Positions 52,665-61,992 are shown, numbered from the stretch's first letter. The stretch is 64,000 bases of DNA from Geminicoccus roseus DSM 18922 (GCF_000427665.1 NZ_KE386572.1:5084373-5148372); one strand, 5' to 3'. Program-made: numbers and translations. Notes: a model not told the origin generated them from the letters alone.

Positions 52665-54098
52665 TCAGGCCTTGCAGGCGCTGGTCACCGACATCTTGGT
52701 CTTCTGGTCGGCGAACGCCTTGGTGGCCTTCCACCAGGCTGCGTTGCTGTTCCACTTGTCCCAGCCGCTGGAATGGCTGGCGGACGCGCGCGAGCCCCAG
52801 ATGATGGCGCCGTCGGTCAGCTTGTGGAGGGTCTCCAGCTGGAGCTTCCAGAAGCTCTCGGGGATATAGGTCGAGCCGATCTTCGGCTCGGTGTTGTGGT
52901 ACTGCGGCCAGAGCAGCGCGATCACCGGCTTTCCGTACTGCCGGGCTTCGGCGATGTTGGTGCGGGCATATTCCAGCCAGCCGGCCTGGTCGGTCTTGAA
53001 GGTGTAGAGCGACGGGAACACGACGTCGACTTCGGCCGCCAGCGGGCGGATCTTCTCGTTGTTGCCGAGCCAGGTATGCCAGCGGTCCGGGCGGTAGCTC
53101 TTGCTGGTGGGCGCCAGGTAGTTCCGCTCCGGGATCAGCATGTAGTAGCCGAACTTGATCCGGGTATTGCCCGCCGCACGCACGCCTTCCTTCAGCGTCC
53201 GGACCACCGTGATGAGCTTGTCCATCTCCTTGATGGTGTCCCAGTGCTCGATGTCGATGACCGCATAGCGCGGGTTGCGCTTGAGCAGGAGCGGGACGAC
53301 CTTGTTCTTGAGCTGGGCGATGTTGGGCTTTTCCTGCGACCCGCTGCCGAACAGGGTGTCGCCGTAGAGCATGTAGAGGTCTTCGCTGATGCCGCAGTTC
53401 GCGAACGACGGCATGTTGTGATAGCGGAAGCCCTTGTAGATCACCCAGTCGCTGGAGTTGCCGCCGGAATTGTTGTTGTTCGGCACCGACGGCGTGTTGG
53501 GCGTGCTGCCGCCATTATTGGTGCTGCCGCCATTATTGGTGTTGTCGACGGGCTTCTCGGTCTCGGGCTCCGACTTGGACCCGCCGCCGAACTTCGCCGC
53601 GACCGCGGCGGCATAGGCCACCACATAGGCGTCGGTGATCTTGTTCTTCTTCAGATAGTAGGCGTACTGCTCGGCCTTGGCCGGATTGGTCTTCGCCTGC
53701 TCGCGCATGACCGTCATGTTGTAGCGCCAGCCGCTGTTGTCGATCACGGCGCCCTTGAGGATCGAGGCGGAGGCGGCGGTCGTTCCGGCCGGCTTGCTGC
53801 TCGCCGGCTGGGTGCTCCCGCCTTTGCCGAACTTCGCGGCCACCGCGGCGGCATAAGCCACGATATACTCGTCGGTGACCTTCAGCTTCTTGAGATAGTC
53901 GGCGTACTGCTTGGCCTTGGCCGAGCTGGTCTTCGCCTGCTCGCGCATCACCGTCAGATTGTAGCGCCAGCCGGACTGGTCGATCGTGACATTGCCGAGA
54001 TTGACCGCAGCCTGCGCCGCGTTGGTGGAGATGAAGGTCGACATCGAAATCGCCAGCGTCAGGACGACAGCGAACATCGCTCGTTTGGAGCGTCTCAT
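52665..54098 (-). CDS. secreted hyaluronidase (GH56)-like protein with two N-terminal repeats
   Basis: Secreted protein of 477 residues. A signal peptide (FAVVLTLAISMSTF..AAQA) is followed by two 55-residue repeats (about 37-91 and 117-171), an Asn/Gly/Ser-rich linker (about 184-216) and a C-terminal catalytic-type domain. That domain parallels bee-venom hyaluronidase: the acid pair D282/E284 in AVIDIEHWDTI, FGYYMLIP, VDVVFPSLYTF, ARQYGKPVIALLWPQYHN and LHKLTDGAIIWGS match, in order, the bee VIDFE, WGYY, DVLLPSVY, LPYYWYKYQD and FIIWGS elements. So it may cleave a glycosaminoglycan-like or other amino-sugar polymer. No cell-wall anchor is seen. The Asn-rich linker and its setting by an AT-richer gap suggest transfer. 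Confidence 0.65.
   Translation of the reverse strand: MRRSKRAMFAVVLTLAISMSTFISTNAAQAAVNLGNVTIDQSGWRYNLTVMREQAKTSSAKAKQYADYLKKLKVTDEYIVAYAAAVAAKFGKGGSTQPASSKPAGTTAASASILKGAVIDNSGWRYNMTVMREQAKTNPAKAEQYAYYLKKNKITDAYVVAYAAAVAAKFGGGSKSEPETEKPVDNTNNGGSTNNGGSTPNTPSVPNNNNSGGNSSDWVIYKGFRYHNMPSFANCGISEDLYMLYGDTLFGSGSQEKPNIAQLKNKVVPLLLKRNPRYAVIDIEHWDTIKEMDKLITVVRTLKEGVRAAGNTRIKFGYYMLIPERNYLAPTSKSYRPDRWHTWLGNNEKIRPLAAEVDVVFPSLYTFKTDQAGWLEYARTNIAEARQYGKPVIALLWPQYHNTEPKIGSTYIPESFWKLQLETLHKLTDGAIIWGSRASASHSSGWDKWNSNAAWWKATKAFADQKTKMSVTSACKA
53574..53989 (-). repeat. tandem 55-residue repeat units in the GH56-like gene
   Basis: Two copies of a unit of the form I-D-x-S-G-W-R-Y-N-x-T-V-M-R-E-Q-A-K-T, then AKAxQYAxYLKKxK and AYAAAVAAKFG. 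They are identical at 43 of 55 residues. The unit is probably helical; I do not recognise it as a named domain. It may bind the substrate or cell wall. Confidence 0.75.
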
Positions 54099-54619
54099 GA
54101 TCCCCCCCAGGACCGCCAACACGGTGAACGATGCGAAGCAGCAAGCGGCCAGTACGGCGCCTCGAAGAAGGCCGGACTAGAAAATGCGCGACGGTAAATC
54201 TTTCGTCACGCCATCAGACAATTGACCACACCACTCCGTAACATCCGGATAGAGGCTGTAGTGGCTTACTTTCGCTGTGAGAACAACTTACGCGCCAAAT
54301 CTAGATTGCATGACGCACATTTCATATTTCCGGCAGGGAACCCGAGCGCCTTCGTTCATGCATCCGGCCGATGAACTCGCCGATGGCTCAGGTCGTTTTC
54401 CCCAGGATTCCTCATCCAGAAGATGATGAAGTCGCTCCGCAGCCTGATCCCGAACCGGGCACTGTGAATTCCGGGGTCTGTTAATGTTTCGAAGCCCCTC
54501 GCCCGCCTTTTCGGGCTGCAGGCGTCGCGTCTTGCCGCTTGCCGGCCACGCTGCGAGATTGCGCGGTCGCAAGCTGACCACCCTGCCGCTCAGGCCAGTC
54601 CCGATCTGGAGTTTCCGCG
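54099..54619. other. AT-richer intergenic stretch, divergent gene pair
   Basis: About 520 bases between the divergent GH56-like gene and the first BisC-like gene. The part near 54180-54330 is notably richer in A+T than the rest of the window. I saw no reliable gene or RNA; a minus-strand frame at 54288-54581 has no recognisable family. It likely holds both promoters. Confidence 0.55.
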
Positions 54620-56917
54620 TTGACCACCGACGGCCGTTTCCTTCATGCCGCGCACTGGGGCACCTTCTATGCGGTCGTCGAAAGCGGGCGCTTCGTGCGG
54701 GCCGAACCCTTCGAGGGTGATCCCACGCCCTCGCCGATTCTTTCCAACATGCCGGAAACCGTGCAGGGCCCGGCGCGGGTCCGCCATCCCATGGTCCGCC
54801 AGGACTGGCTGGAGCGCCGGGGCGCCTCCCGTGCCACCCGCGGCACCGGCCCGTTCGTCCGGGTCACCTGGGACCAGGCCCTGGACCTGGTGGCCGGGGA
54901 ACTGGGGCGGGTGCGGGCCGAGCATGGCGACGCCGCCGTCTATTCCGGCTCCTATGGCTGGTCGTCGGCCGGGCGCTTCCACCATGCCAAGAGCCAGCTG
55001 CAGCGGTTCATGAACCTGTCCGGCGGCTCCACGGTCAGCATCCAGAACTACAGCTATGCCGCGGCGATCACGCTGCTGCCCCACGTGGTCGGCACCCTCG
55101 CCCCGGTGGCAGGTCCTATGTCGAGCTGGGACGGGATCGCGGCCCACACCGAGCTGTTCGTGGGCTTTGGCGGCCTGGCGCTGAAGAACGCCCAGGTCGA
55201 GCCCGGCGGCATCGGCCACCACACCACCGAGACCTGGGTTCGCCGCTGCAAGGCCAACGGCACCGCCTTCGTCAATATCGGCCCCTCGCGCGCCGACATG
55301 CCGGCCTGGCTGGACGCGGACTGGGTCCCGCTCCGCCCGAACACCGACACCGCCCTGATCCTGGCGCTGTGCCACAGCCTCCTGGCCGAGGACCTGCACG
55401 ACCGCGGCTTCCTCGACCGCTGCTGCGCCGGCTTCGAGCGCTTCGCCGCCTATCTGCGCGGTGAAACCGACGGCACGCCGAAGTGCCCGGAATGGGCGTC
55501 GCCGATCACTGGTGTGGCGCCCGGGACGATCCGGGCGCTGGCCCGCCGGATGGCGGGAGCGCGGACCATGATCAACCTCGCCTGGGGCCTGCAGCGCGCC
55601 GACCATGGCGAGCAGCCCTACTGGGCCGCGGTGGCGCTGGCGGCGATGCTCGGCCAGATCGGCCTCCCGGGCGGCGGGTTCGGCTTCGGCTATGCCGCCA
55701 TGGGCGGCAACGGCGAGAAGCGCCCGAAGGGCGGCCTGCCCACCCATGCCCAGGGCATCAACCCGGTCGACAGCTGGATCCCCCTGGCGCGCATCGCCGA
55801 CATGCTGCTGCAGCCGGGCCAGAGCTACGACTATGACGGCAAGACCCGCATCTATCCGGACATCCGGCTGGTCTACTGGTGCGGCGGCAATCCGTTCCAC
55901 CACCACCAGGATCTGAACCGGCTGGTGCGCGCCTTCCGGCAGCCCGAGACCGTGGTGGTCAACGAGGGCTTCTGGACCGCCACCGCCCGGCATGCCGACA
56001 TCGTGCTGCCGGCCACCACCACGCTCGAGCGCAACGACATCGCCGCCTCCCGCCAGGACGACTTCCTGATCGCGATGCGCCAGGCGATCGAGCCGGTGGG
56101 CGAAGCCCGCTCCGACTTCGAGATCTTCACTGGCCTTGCGGAGCGGACCGGCATCGCCCAGGCCTTCACCGAGGGCCGCGACGAGATGGCGTGGCTGCGC
56201 CATCTCTACGAGCGCGCCCGTGGCCGCGGCAGCAACGAGCTGCCGGACTTCGACCGGTTCTGGGCGGACGGCCATGCCAGGCTGCCGGTCGACGACGCGC
56301 CGTTCGTGCTGTTCGCCGACTTCCGCGCCGATCCCGCAGGCCGGCCCTTGAAGACGCCATCCGGCCGGATCGAGCTCTATTCCGAACGCGTCGCCGGCTT
56401 CGGCTACGAGGACTGCCCCGGCCACCCGGCCTGGATCCCGCCGGCGGAATGGGCCGGCAGCCCCAGGGCCGCCACCTTCCCGCTGCACCTCCTCTCGCCG
56501 CAGCCGGCCGGGCGGCTGCACTCGCAGATGGATGGCGGGGGTGCCAGCCGGCGGAGCAAGATCCAGGGCCGAGAGCCGGTCCGCTTGTCGCCGGTGGATG
56601 CCGGCGCGCGCGGTCTCGTCGATGGCGATATCGTCCGGATCTGGAACGATCGCGGCCAGGTGCTGGCCGGGGTGATCGTGACCGACGACCTGATCCCGGG
56701 CGTTGTCCAGCTCGCGACCGGTGCCTGGTACGACCCGAAGGAACCGTTCGGCCTGGACCTGCGCGGCAACGCCAACGTGCTGAGCCTGGACAAGGGCACC
56801 TCCCGGCTGGGCCAGGCCCCCTCGGCGCAAAGCTGCCTGGTGGAGGTCGAACGCTGGACCGGCGCCGTGCCGGACCTGGGACCCGACGTTCCCGAGGAGG
56901 CGGTCCAGGCCGCCTGA
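54620..56917 (+). CDS. BisC/TorA-type molybdopterin oxidoreductase (copy 1)
   Basis: Mo-bisMGD enzyme of 765 residues, of the biotin/TMAO/DMSO reductase group without iron-sulfur cluster. The metal-ligating Ser is in VYSGSYGWSSAGRFHHAKSQ (DMSO reductase has S in the same place); later INLAWGLQRADHGEQPYW, NPFHHHQDLNRLVRAF, ADIVLPATTTLERND, LHLLSPQPAGRLHSQMD and ATGAWYDPKEPF match the family. No twin-arginine signal is seen, so it is likely cytoplasmic; it may reduce biotin or methionine sulfoxide. The start is TTG 54620. A homologue follows 730 bases later. Confidence 0.88.
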   Translation: MTTDGRFLHAAHWGTFYAVVESGRFVRAEPFEGDPTPSPILSNMPETVQGPARVRHPMVRQDWLERRGASRATRGTGPFVRVTWDQALDLVAGELGRVRAEHGDAAVYSGSYGWSSAGRFHHAKSQLQRFMNLSGGSTVSIQNYSYAAAITLLPHVVGTLAPVAGPMSSWDGIAAHTELFVGFGGLALKNAQVEPGGIGHHTTETWVRRCKANGTAFVNIGPSRADMPAWLDADWVPLRPNTDTALILALCHSLLAEDLHDRGFLDRCCAGFERFAAYLRGETDGTPKCPEWASPITGVAPGTIRALARRMAGARTMINLAWGLQRADHGEQPYWAAVALAAMLGQIGLPGGGFGFGYAAMGGNGEKRPKGGLPTHAQGINPVDSWIPLARIADMLLQPGQSYDYDGKTRIYPDIRLVYWCGGNPFHHHQDLNRLVRAFRQPETVVVNEGFWTATARHADIVLPATTTLERNDIAASRQDDFLIAMRQAIEPVGEARSDFEIFTGLAERTGIAQAFTEGRDEMAWLRHLYERARGRGSNELPDFDRFWADGHARLPVDDAPFVLFADFRADPAGRPLKTPSGRIELYSERVAGFGYEDCPGHPAWIPPAEWAGSPRAATFPLHLLSPQPAGRLHSQMDGGGASRRSKIQGREPVRLSPVDAGARGLVDGDIVRIWNDRGQVLAGVIVTDDLIPGVVQLATGAWYDPKEPFGLDLRGNANVLSLDKGTSRLGQAPSAQSCLVEVERWTGAVPDLGPDVPEEAVQAA

Positions 56918-56967
56918 TCCCGGTTGCCGGCGGGCCGTTTACACGAACGAACCCGAGCGGCGCGGGC

Positions 56968-57531
56968 TCACGCGCCGCCGGCCGGCGGCTGCTCGACGAT
57001 CTTGATCAGGTCCAGGTCGTAGCCCAGCTCCTTTGCCCGCTGCAGGTGGCGCTCCAGCACCTCCTGCCCGGGCTCCGGGTCGCGGCTCAGGATCCACAGA
57101 TACTCGCCGGACGGCTCGCCCACGATCGCCCACTCATAGTCCTCGCCCCGGTCGAGCACCCAGTAGTCGCCGTAGAACGGCCAGAAGAAGGTGACGTCCA
57201 GCTTGGCCCCGTCCGAGCCCGGGACCGGCTCGGCATAGCCTTCCGCCGTCTCGACCGGGCCGGAGGGCGAGCCCTTGCGGCAGGTGTTGATCACGTCGAT
57301 CCCGCCATCCGGACGCACCGTGTAGTCGGCGGTCACGCCCTCGCACCCGGTCTCGAAGCGGTTCTCGTAGCGGGCCAGCTCGTACCAGCGGCCGAGATAG
57401 CGCTCCAGGTCCACGGCCTTGGCCGGCTCAGGCACGCTGTCGTTGCCGGACGGACCGCTGGCGCAGGCGGCGAGGCCGAGGCCAGCCAGCATTCCGAGCA
57501 GCGCCCGGGAGACGATCCTGTGTCCCATCAT
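56968..57531 (-). CDS. lipocalin-family lipoprotein (Blc-like)
   Basis: Outer-membrane-type lipoprotein of 187 residues from ATG 57531. The signal peptide ends GLGLAACAS (lipobox LAAC). The calycin pattern is clear: RYLGRWYELARYENRFETGCEGV (G-x-W), TADYTVRPDGGIDVINTC, LDVTFFWPFYGDYWVLD and EYLWILSRDPEPGQEVLERHL. E. coli Blc binds lysophospholipids. It sits on the opposite strand between the two BisC-like genes. Confidence 0.88.
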   Translation of the reverse strand: MMGHRIVSRALLGMLAGLGLAACASGPSGNDSVPEPAKAVDLERYLGRWYELARYENRFETGCEGVTADYTVRPDGGIDVINTCRKGSPSGPVETAEGYAEPVPGSDGAKLDVTFFWPFYGDYWVLDRGEDYEWAIVGEPSGEYLWILSRDPEPGQEVLERHLQRAKELGYDLDLIKIVEQPPAGGA

Positions 57532-57647
57532 GCCGGCTGTCCCGCTCCTTGACCCTTGTTGGGTGGAAAGTCGTCCAGGCAGCGCCGGGTTCCGGTGGCA
57601 CCATCTGGCCGGATCAGCGATCATATCGAGGTACAGCCACGAAGAAG

Positions 57648-59954
57648 ATGCCCTCGATGTCGGTTCAGCGCCCCGTCCCGCACAGTTCCCACTGGGGACC
57701 CTTTACCGCCGGTCTCGACGACGGGAAGGTGGTCGTCACCCCGCATCCCGACGATCCGAACCCTTCCCTGGCGCTCGGCAACATCCCAGCCGCCGCCCGC
57801 CATCCGGCCAGGATCGGCCGGCCGCTGGTGCGCCGGGGCTGGCTGGAGAACGGCCCGGGCCCGGACCCGCGCCGCGGCCGGGACGAGTATGTCGCGCTGC
57901 CCTGGCAGGAGGTCGAGGAGCGGCTGGCGGCGGAACTGGTGCGGGTGCGCGACCGGCATGGGCCCGGCGCGATCTTCGGCGGCTCCTATGGCTGGAGCAG
58001 TGCCGGCCGCTTCCACCACGCCCAGAGCCAGCTGCACCGCTTCCTCAACCTCGCCACCGGCGGATACGTCGCCTCGGTGAACACCTACAGCGCTGCCGCC
58101 GCGGAGGTGATCCTCCCCCACGTCATCGGCACCAACACCACGCTCAGCCGCAACCAGCCCTTCTGGCCGGGCATCGCCGCCGACACCGACCTGGTGGTGG
58201 CGTTCGGCGGCCTGCCGGTGCGCAACACCGCCGTCAGCAGCGGCGGCAGCTCCATGCACATCGCCGCCCAGGCGCTGGCTGCCGCCGCGGACCGCGGGGC
58301 GGGCATCGTCTATTTCAGCCCGATCCGCGACGATCTTCCGCAAGCCGCCCGCGGCGACTGGCAGCCGATCGTGCCCGGCACCGACGTGGCGGTGATGCTG
58401 GCCCTGGCCCATACGCTGATCAGCGAGGAGCGGCACGACCGCGCGTTCCTGGCCAGCCATTGCGTCGGCTATGCCCGCTGGGCCGCCTATGTGCTCGGCA
58501 GCAGCGACGGGATCGCGAAGACGCCGGAGTGGGCCGCCGCGATCTCCTCGGTCCCGGCCGACATGATCCGCACGCTGGCCCGCCGGATGGCCGCCGGCCG
58601 GACGCTGGTGACGGTGAACTTCGCCCTGCAGCGGGCCGAGCATGGCGAGCAGCCGGTCTGGGCAGGCCTGGCGCTGGCCGCCCTGCTGGGCCAGATCGGC
58701 CTGCCGGGCGGCGGGTTCTGCTGCGGCCTGGCCTCTGCCGGGAACATCGGCAAGCGGCCGCTCGCAGTACCGCTGCCGGTCTTCCCGCAGGGCAGGAACC
58801 CGCACCCCGACTTCATTCCGGTGGCGCGCATCGCCGACATGCTGCTGCATCCGGGCGAGCCCTACCGCTACAACGGCCAGGAGCGGACCTATCCGGACAT
58901 CCGGCTGGTCTACTGGGTCGGCGGCAACCCGTTCCATCACCACCAGGACCTGCGCCGGCTTTCCCGCGCCTTCGGCCGGCCGGAAACGGTCGTGGTCCAC
59001 GAACAGGTCTGGACCGCCACCGCCAGCCATGCCGACATCGTGCTGCCCGCCACCGTCACCCTGGAGCGCGACGACATGGCGGCCGCCAACAACGAGCCGC
59101 GCCTCCACGCGATGCACCGGCTGGTCGAGCCGTTCGCGGAGGCCCGCGACGACTATGCGATCTTTTCCGCCCTGTCCGGCCGGGTCGGCTGCCGGGAAGC
59201 CTTCACCGAGGGCCTGGACGCTCAAGCCTGGCTCGAGCGGATCTTCGAGCCGACCCGGCAGGCGCTGGCGGAACGGGGCGACGAGGCGCTCGATTTCGCC
59301 ACCTTCTGGCAGCGCGGCGAACTGGTCCTGCCTGAGATCCACGAGCCCGGCCCGATCGCCCGCTTCCGCGCCGATCCCGCCGCGTCGCCGCTGCCCACCC
59401 CCAGCGGCCGGATCGAGCTGTTCTCGGAGACCATCGCCTCGTTCGGCCTGAGCGACTGCCCGGGCCACCCGGTCTGGCTGGCTCCGTCGGCTTGGCTCGG
59501 CGCCGCCGACAGCTCCAAGGCGCCGCTGCAGTTGGTCGCCAACCAGCCGGCCAGCCGCCTGCACAGCCAGCTCGACTTCGGCGCGGCCAGCCAGGCTACC
59601 AAGGTTGCCGGCCGCGAGCCCCTGCGCATCCATCCCGACGACGCCGCACCCCGCGGGATCCGTTCCGGCGACCCGGTCCTGGTCCGCAACGACCAGGGCG
59701 CCTTCCTGGCCGGTGCGGTGCTGTCCGAGGACATCCGGCCAGGCGTGGTGCAGGTCGCCACCGGCGCCTGGTATGCCCCGCACCCGCTGGAGCCGCACGG
59801 CACCGTCTGCATCCACGGCAATCCGAACATGGTCACCCGCGACGTCGGCACCTCCAGCCTGGCGCAGGGCTGCACCGGCCAGCTCGCCATGGTCGAGGTC
59901 GAGCGCTATGCGGGCGAGCTGCCGCCGGTCCGGGTGCATGCCGCCCCCGGCTGA
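57648..59954 (+). CDS. BisC/TorA-type molybdopterin oxidoreductase (copy 2)
   Basis: Paralogue of the gene at 54620, 768 residues. It carries the same GGSYGWSSAGRFHHAQSQLHRF Mo-ligand segment (split), NFALQRAEHGEQPVWAG, VGGNPFHHHQDLRRL, ASHADIVLPATVTLERDDM, QLVANQPASRLHSQLDFG and ATGAWYAPHPLEPHG. The substrate side differs: VNTYSAAAAEVILPHVIG replaces the copy 1 sequence. ATG 57648 was chosen; ATG 57657 is equally possible. Also without a Tat signal, so probably cytoplasmic. It may have a separate sulfoxide or N-oxide substrate. Confidence 0.87.
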   Translation: MPSMSVQRPVPHSSHWGPFTAGLDDGKVVVTPHPDDPNPSLALGNIPAAARHPARIGRPLVRRGWLENGPGPDPRRGRDEYVALPWQEVEERLAAELVRVRDRHGPGAIFGGSYGWSSAGRFHHAQSQLHRFLNLATGGYVASVNTYSAAAAEVILPHVIGTNTTLSRNQPFWPGIAADTDLVVAFGGLPVRNTAVSSGGSSMHIAAQALAAAADRGAGIVYFSPIRDDLPQAARGDWQPIVPGTDVAVMLALAHTLISEERHDRAFLASHCVGYARWAAYVLGSSDGIAKTPEWAAAISSVPADMIRTLARRMAAGRTLVTVNFALQRAEHGEQPVWAGLALAALLGQIGLPGGGFCCGLASAGNIGKRPLAVPLPVFPQGRNPHPDFIPVARIADMLLHPGEPYRYNGQERTYPDIRLVYWVGGNPFHHHQDLRRLSRAFGRPETVVVHEQVWTATASHADIVLPATVTLERDDMAAANNEPRLHAMHRLVEPFAEARDDYAIFSALSGRVGCREAFTEGLDAQAWLERIFEPTRQALAERGDEALDFATFWQRGELVLPEIHEPGPIARFRADPAASPLPTPSGRIELFSETIASFGLSDCPGHPVWLAPSAWLGAADSSKAPLQLVANQPASRLHSQLDFGAASQATKVAGREPLRIHPDDAAPRGIRSGDPVLVRNDQGAFLAGAVLSEDIRPGVVQVATGAWYAPHPLEPHGTVCIHGNPNMVTRDVGTSSLAQGCTGQLAMVEVERYAGELPPVRVHAAPG

Positions 59955-59986
59955 TCTCCCAGAGCCCGGTCAGCCTCTTGGCGCAC

Positions 59987-60880
59987 TCAGCCCTTGAAGA
60001 CGCATTGCCGGTGGTAGTCGAGGAACACCGGGTGCGGCCGGAGTCGGGGATCCGCCGGCATCGCCACCCGGCCGTCCGGCCGGAACAGGCGCAGCGCATC
60101 GTCGGGAATACCGCGGCTGGCGCGCAGGATCGATCCATCCGGGCCGATCGACAGGAGGCCCCGGTCGAACATCCAATGGACGGTTCCGCTTAGCACTAGG
60201 CCGTTGCGCACCGAATCAGGACCATCGGCGGCGACCGGCCGGATATGGACAGCCTGCGCCTCGGTCCGGCCGCCGCCATTGACGATCCGCAGGCCGGTGA
60301 ACGCGCAGGTCTGCCGATAGGCGGCCTGGACCGACTTCGCGAACGCCGCCTCCCGGAACGGCCGGCTCACCAGCCGCTCGACGATGGGCCGCCGGAACAG
60401 GGCGGGAGCTTCGCCAAGACCGGCCTCGGCCGACGACACCTCTCCGGCCGGAAGCAATTCCGCCGCGAAACCGGCCTGGACGATCGTCTCGTACTCGCGG
60501 TCCGGCAGGCTCCGCACCGCCCGGCCGAACGCGCCCTTGCTGGTCTGCCCGTCGTCGCGGACCAGGAAGCTCTCGTAGTAGTGGACGCCGTCCCGGAAGG
60601 GCACCGGACGATCGAATGCCAAGTAGTTGGAGATAGCGGCGTAGAAATGGCCGGGCCTGGCCGGATCGGCACGGACATCCTGGACCCGAGCGGTCGCGAC
60701 ATAGGCCTGCCGGCCTCGATAGGCCCTGTCCCCGGTGCCTTCGCGGCGTGGCTCATAGTAGACGATGAAGTCGCCGACCGCCTGCTCGACCGTGCGCAGA
60801 TAGGTCGACGGGAAGTGGTACCGCTCCTCCGGCAGGTCGTCGTAGATCGACGCGATCTTATGGGTGAAGACGGCTTTCAA
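59987..60880 (-). CDS. HNH-endonuclease-domain protein
   Basis: Putative nuclease of 297 residues of the predicted-restriction-endonuclease group. The C-terminal HNH core is AYRQTCAFTGLRIVNGGGRTEAQAVHIRPV (split by function), GPDSVRNGLVLSGTVHWMFDRGLLSI, with metal and catalytic His and Asn residues in AVHIRPV, RNGLVLSG and HWMFD. The N-terminal part (MKAVFTHKIASIYDDLPEERYHFP, YYEPRREG) is the domain seen together with it in COG3440-like proteins. No methyltransferase partner lies in the window, so a restriction role is uncertain. Confidence 0.78.
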   Translation of the reverse strand: MKAVFTHKIASIYDDLPEERYHFPSTYLRTVEQAVGDFIVYYEPRREGTGDRAYRGRQAYVATARVQDVRADPARPGHFYAAISNYLAFDRPVPFRDGVHYYESFLVRDDGQTSKGAFGRAVRSLPDREYETIVQAGFAAELLPAGEVSSAEAGLGEAPALFRRPIVERLVSRPFREAAFAKSVQAAYRQTCAFTGLRIVNGGGRTEAQAVHIRPVAADGPDSVRNGLVLSGTVHWMFDRGLLSIGPDGSILRASRGIPDDALRLFRPDGRVAMPADPRLRPHPVFLDYHRQCVFKG

Positions 60881-60966
60881 CGGCGCCCAGCCAGACTGCC
60901 TTCCTCATCTCCCGCTATCCTTGGGATCGCCCGGAGGCAAGCAAGTCCAGCGGTGGGCGCGTCGCC

Positions 60967-61992
60967 TCATGCTTCCACGGCAAGCACCACCAGTTCGTCC
61001 AGCAACCCATGCAGGTCGTCGGTGTGGCGGTCGCCGCGCGGCCGCGGGCTCGGGTCCGAGGTCATCGCCACCGTCAGCGCCAGGTCCGGCACCACGAACA
61101 GCATCTGCCCGCCATAGCCCCAGGCATAGTAGACCGGGCGGCCGTGCGCCTCGCGGATGAACCAGGCATAGCCATAGCCATCGCCGGTCCAGACCGACGT
61201 CGTGCGCTCCTGCCAGGAGGTGGCGACCCAGCCCGCCGGCAGCACGCGCTGGCCGTCGATCGTCCCGTCCTGCCGGTACAGTTCTCCGAACCGCGCCAGG
61301 GCCAGGGGCGAGAGCAGCATGTTGTTGCCGCCGAAATAGATCCCCTGCGGATCCCGCTGCCAGGCCGGGATCCGGATGTCCAGGGGCAGGCCCAGCCAAG
61401 TGCGCGCCAGGGCGAGCGTGCTCTGGCCGGAAGCCTCGGTGAGCAGGGCGGAGAGCAGGTGCGAGGTGCCGGTGGAATAGACCATGTGCCCGCCTGGGCG
61501 GGTCTCGAACGGCCGGGCCAGGGCATGGCGCACCCAGTTCTTGCTGGTCACCCAGGCGCCATAGGCTGGACCGGAGGTCGAGCCCAGGCCCGCCTGCATC
61601 GACAGGAGATGCCCGACGGTGATCTCCTCGACCATCGGATCGGCATCGTCCGGCACCTGGTCGCCCAGCACCGACACCACTTTCTGGTCGGTCCCGCTCA
61701 GGATTCCTTCGCCGATGGCGATCCCCGCCAGCGCCGCCAGCACCGATTTCGAGGCCGACTTGATGTTGACCGGCCGGTCCAGGGCCGGCCCGCGCAGGCG
61801 CCGCTCCAGCACCGGCGTGCCGTCCTGCAGCACGACCAGCGCATGCAGGCGCGGAATGGCGGCGGCGCGCTCGACGATCGCCTCGTGGGCGGCGGGTGCT
61901 TGGGCGAAGGCCCGGAAGGGCCGCAGGACCGGCAGGGCCGCCGCCATTCCGAGCGTGGCGCGGCGTGTCCATCTCGGCGAAGCTCCGGCCAT
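60967..61992 (-). CDS. class C beta-lactamase-fold serine hydrolase
   Basis: Exported serine hydrolase of 341 residues. The N-terminus TRRATLGMAAALPVL..AFA is a twin-arginine-like signal. The catalytic S-x-x-K is in INIKSASKSVLAALAG (split), the second motif is GGHMVYSTGTSH (Tyr in YST), and GYGGQMLFV is the third-motif counterpart. A large esterase/D-aminopeptidase/beta-lactamase range shares this fold, so the substrate is unknown. It is convergent in strand with neither neighbour and lies alone; the gap to 62199 is about 200 bases. Confidence 0.85.
   Translation of the reverse strand: MAGASPRWTRRATLGMAAALPVLRPFRAFAQAPAAHEAIVERAAAIPRLHALVVLQDGTPVLERRLRGPALDRPVNIKSASKSVLAALAGIAIGEGILSGTDQKVVSVLGDQVPDDADPMVEEITVGHLLSMQAGLGSTSGPAYGAWVTSKNWVRHALARPFETRPGGHMVYSTGTSHLLSALLTEASGQSTLALARTWLGLPLDIRIPAWQRDPQGIYFGGNNMLLSPLALARFGELYRQDGTIDGQRVLPAGWVATSWQERTTSVWTGDGYGYAWFIREAHGRPVYYAWGYGGQMLFVVPDLALTVAMTSDPSPRPRGDRHTDDLHGLLDELVVLAVEA

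Noticed and set aside
54288-54581. Possible 97-codon minus-strand gene in the divergent gap
   Set aside because: No ribosome-binding site, no recognised family and low confidence in coding character.
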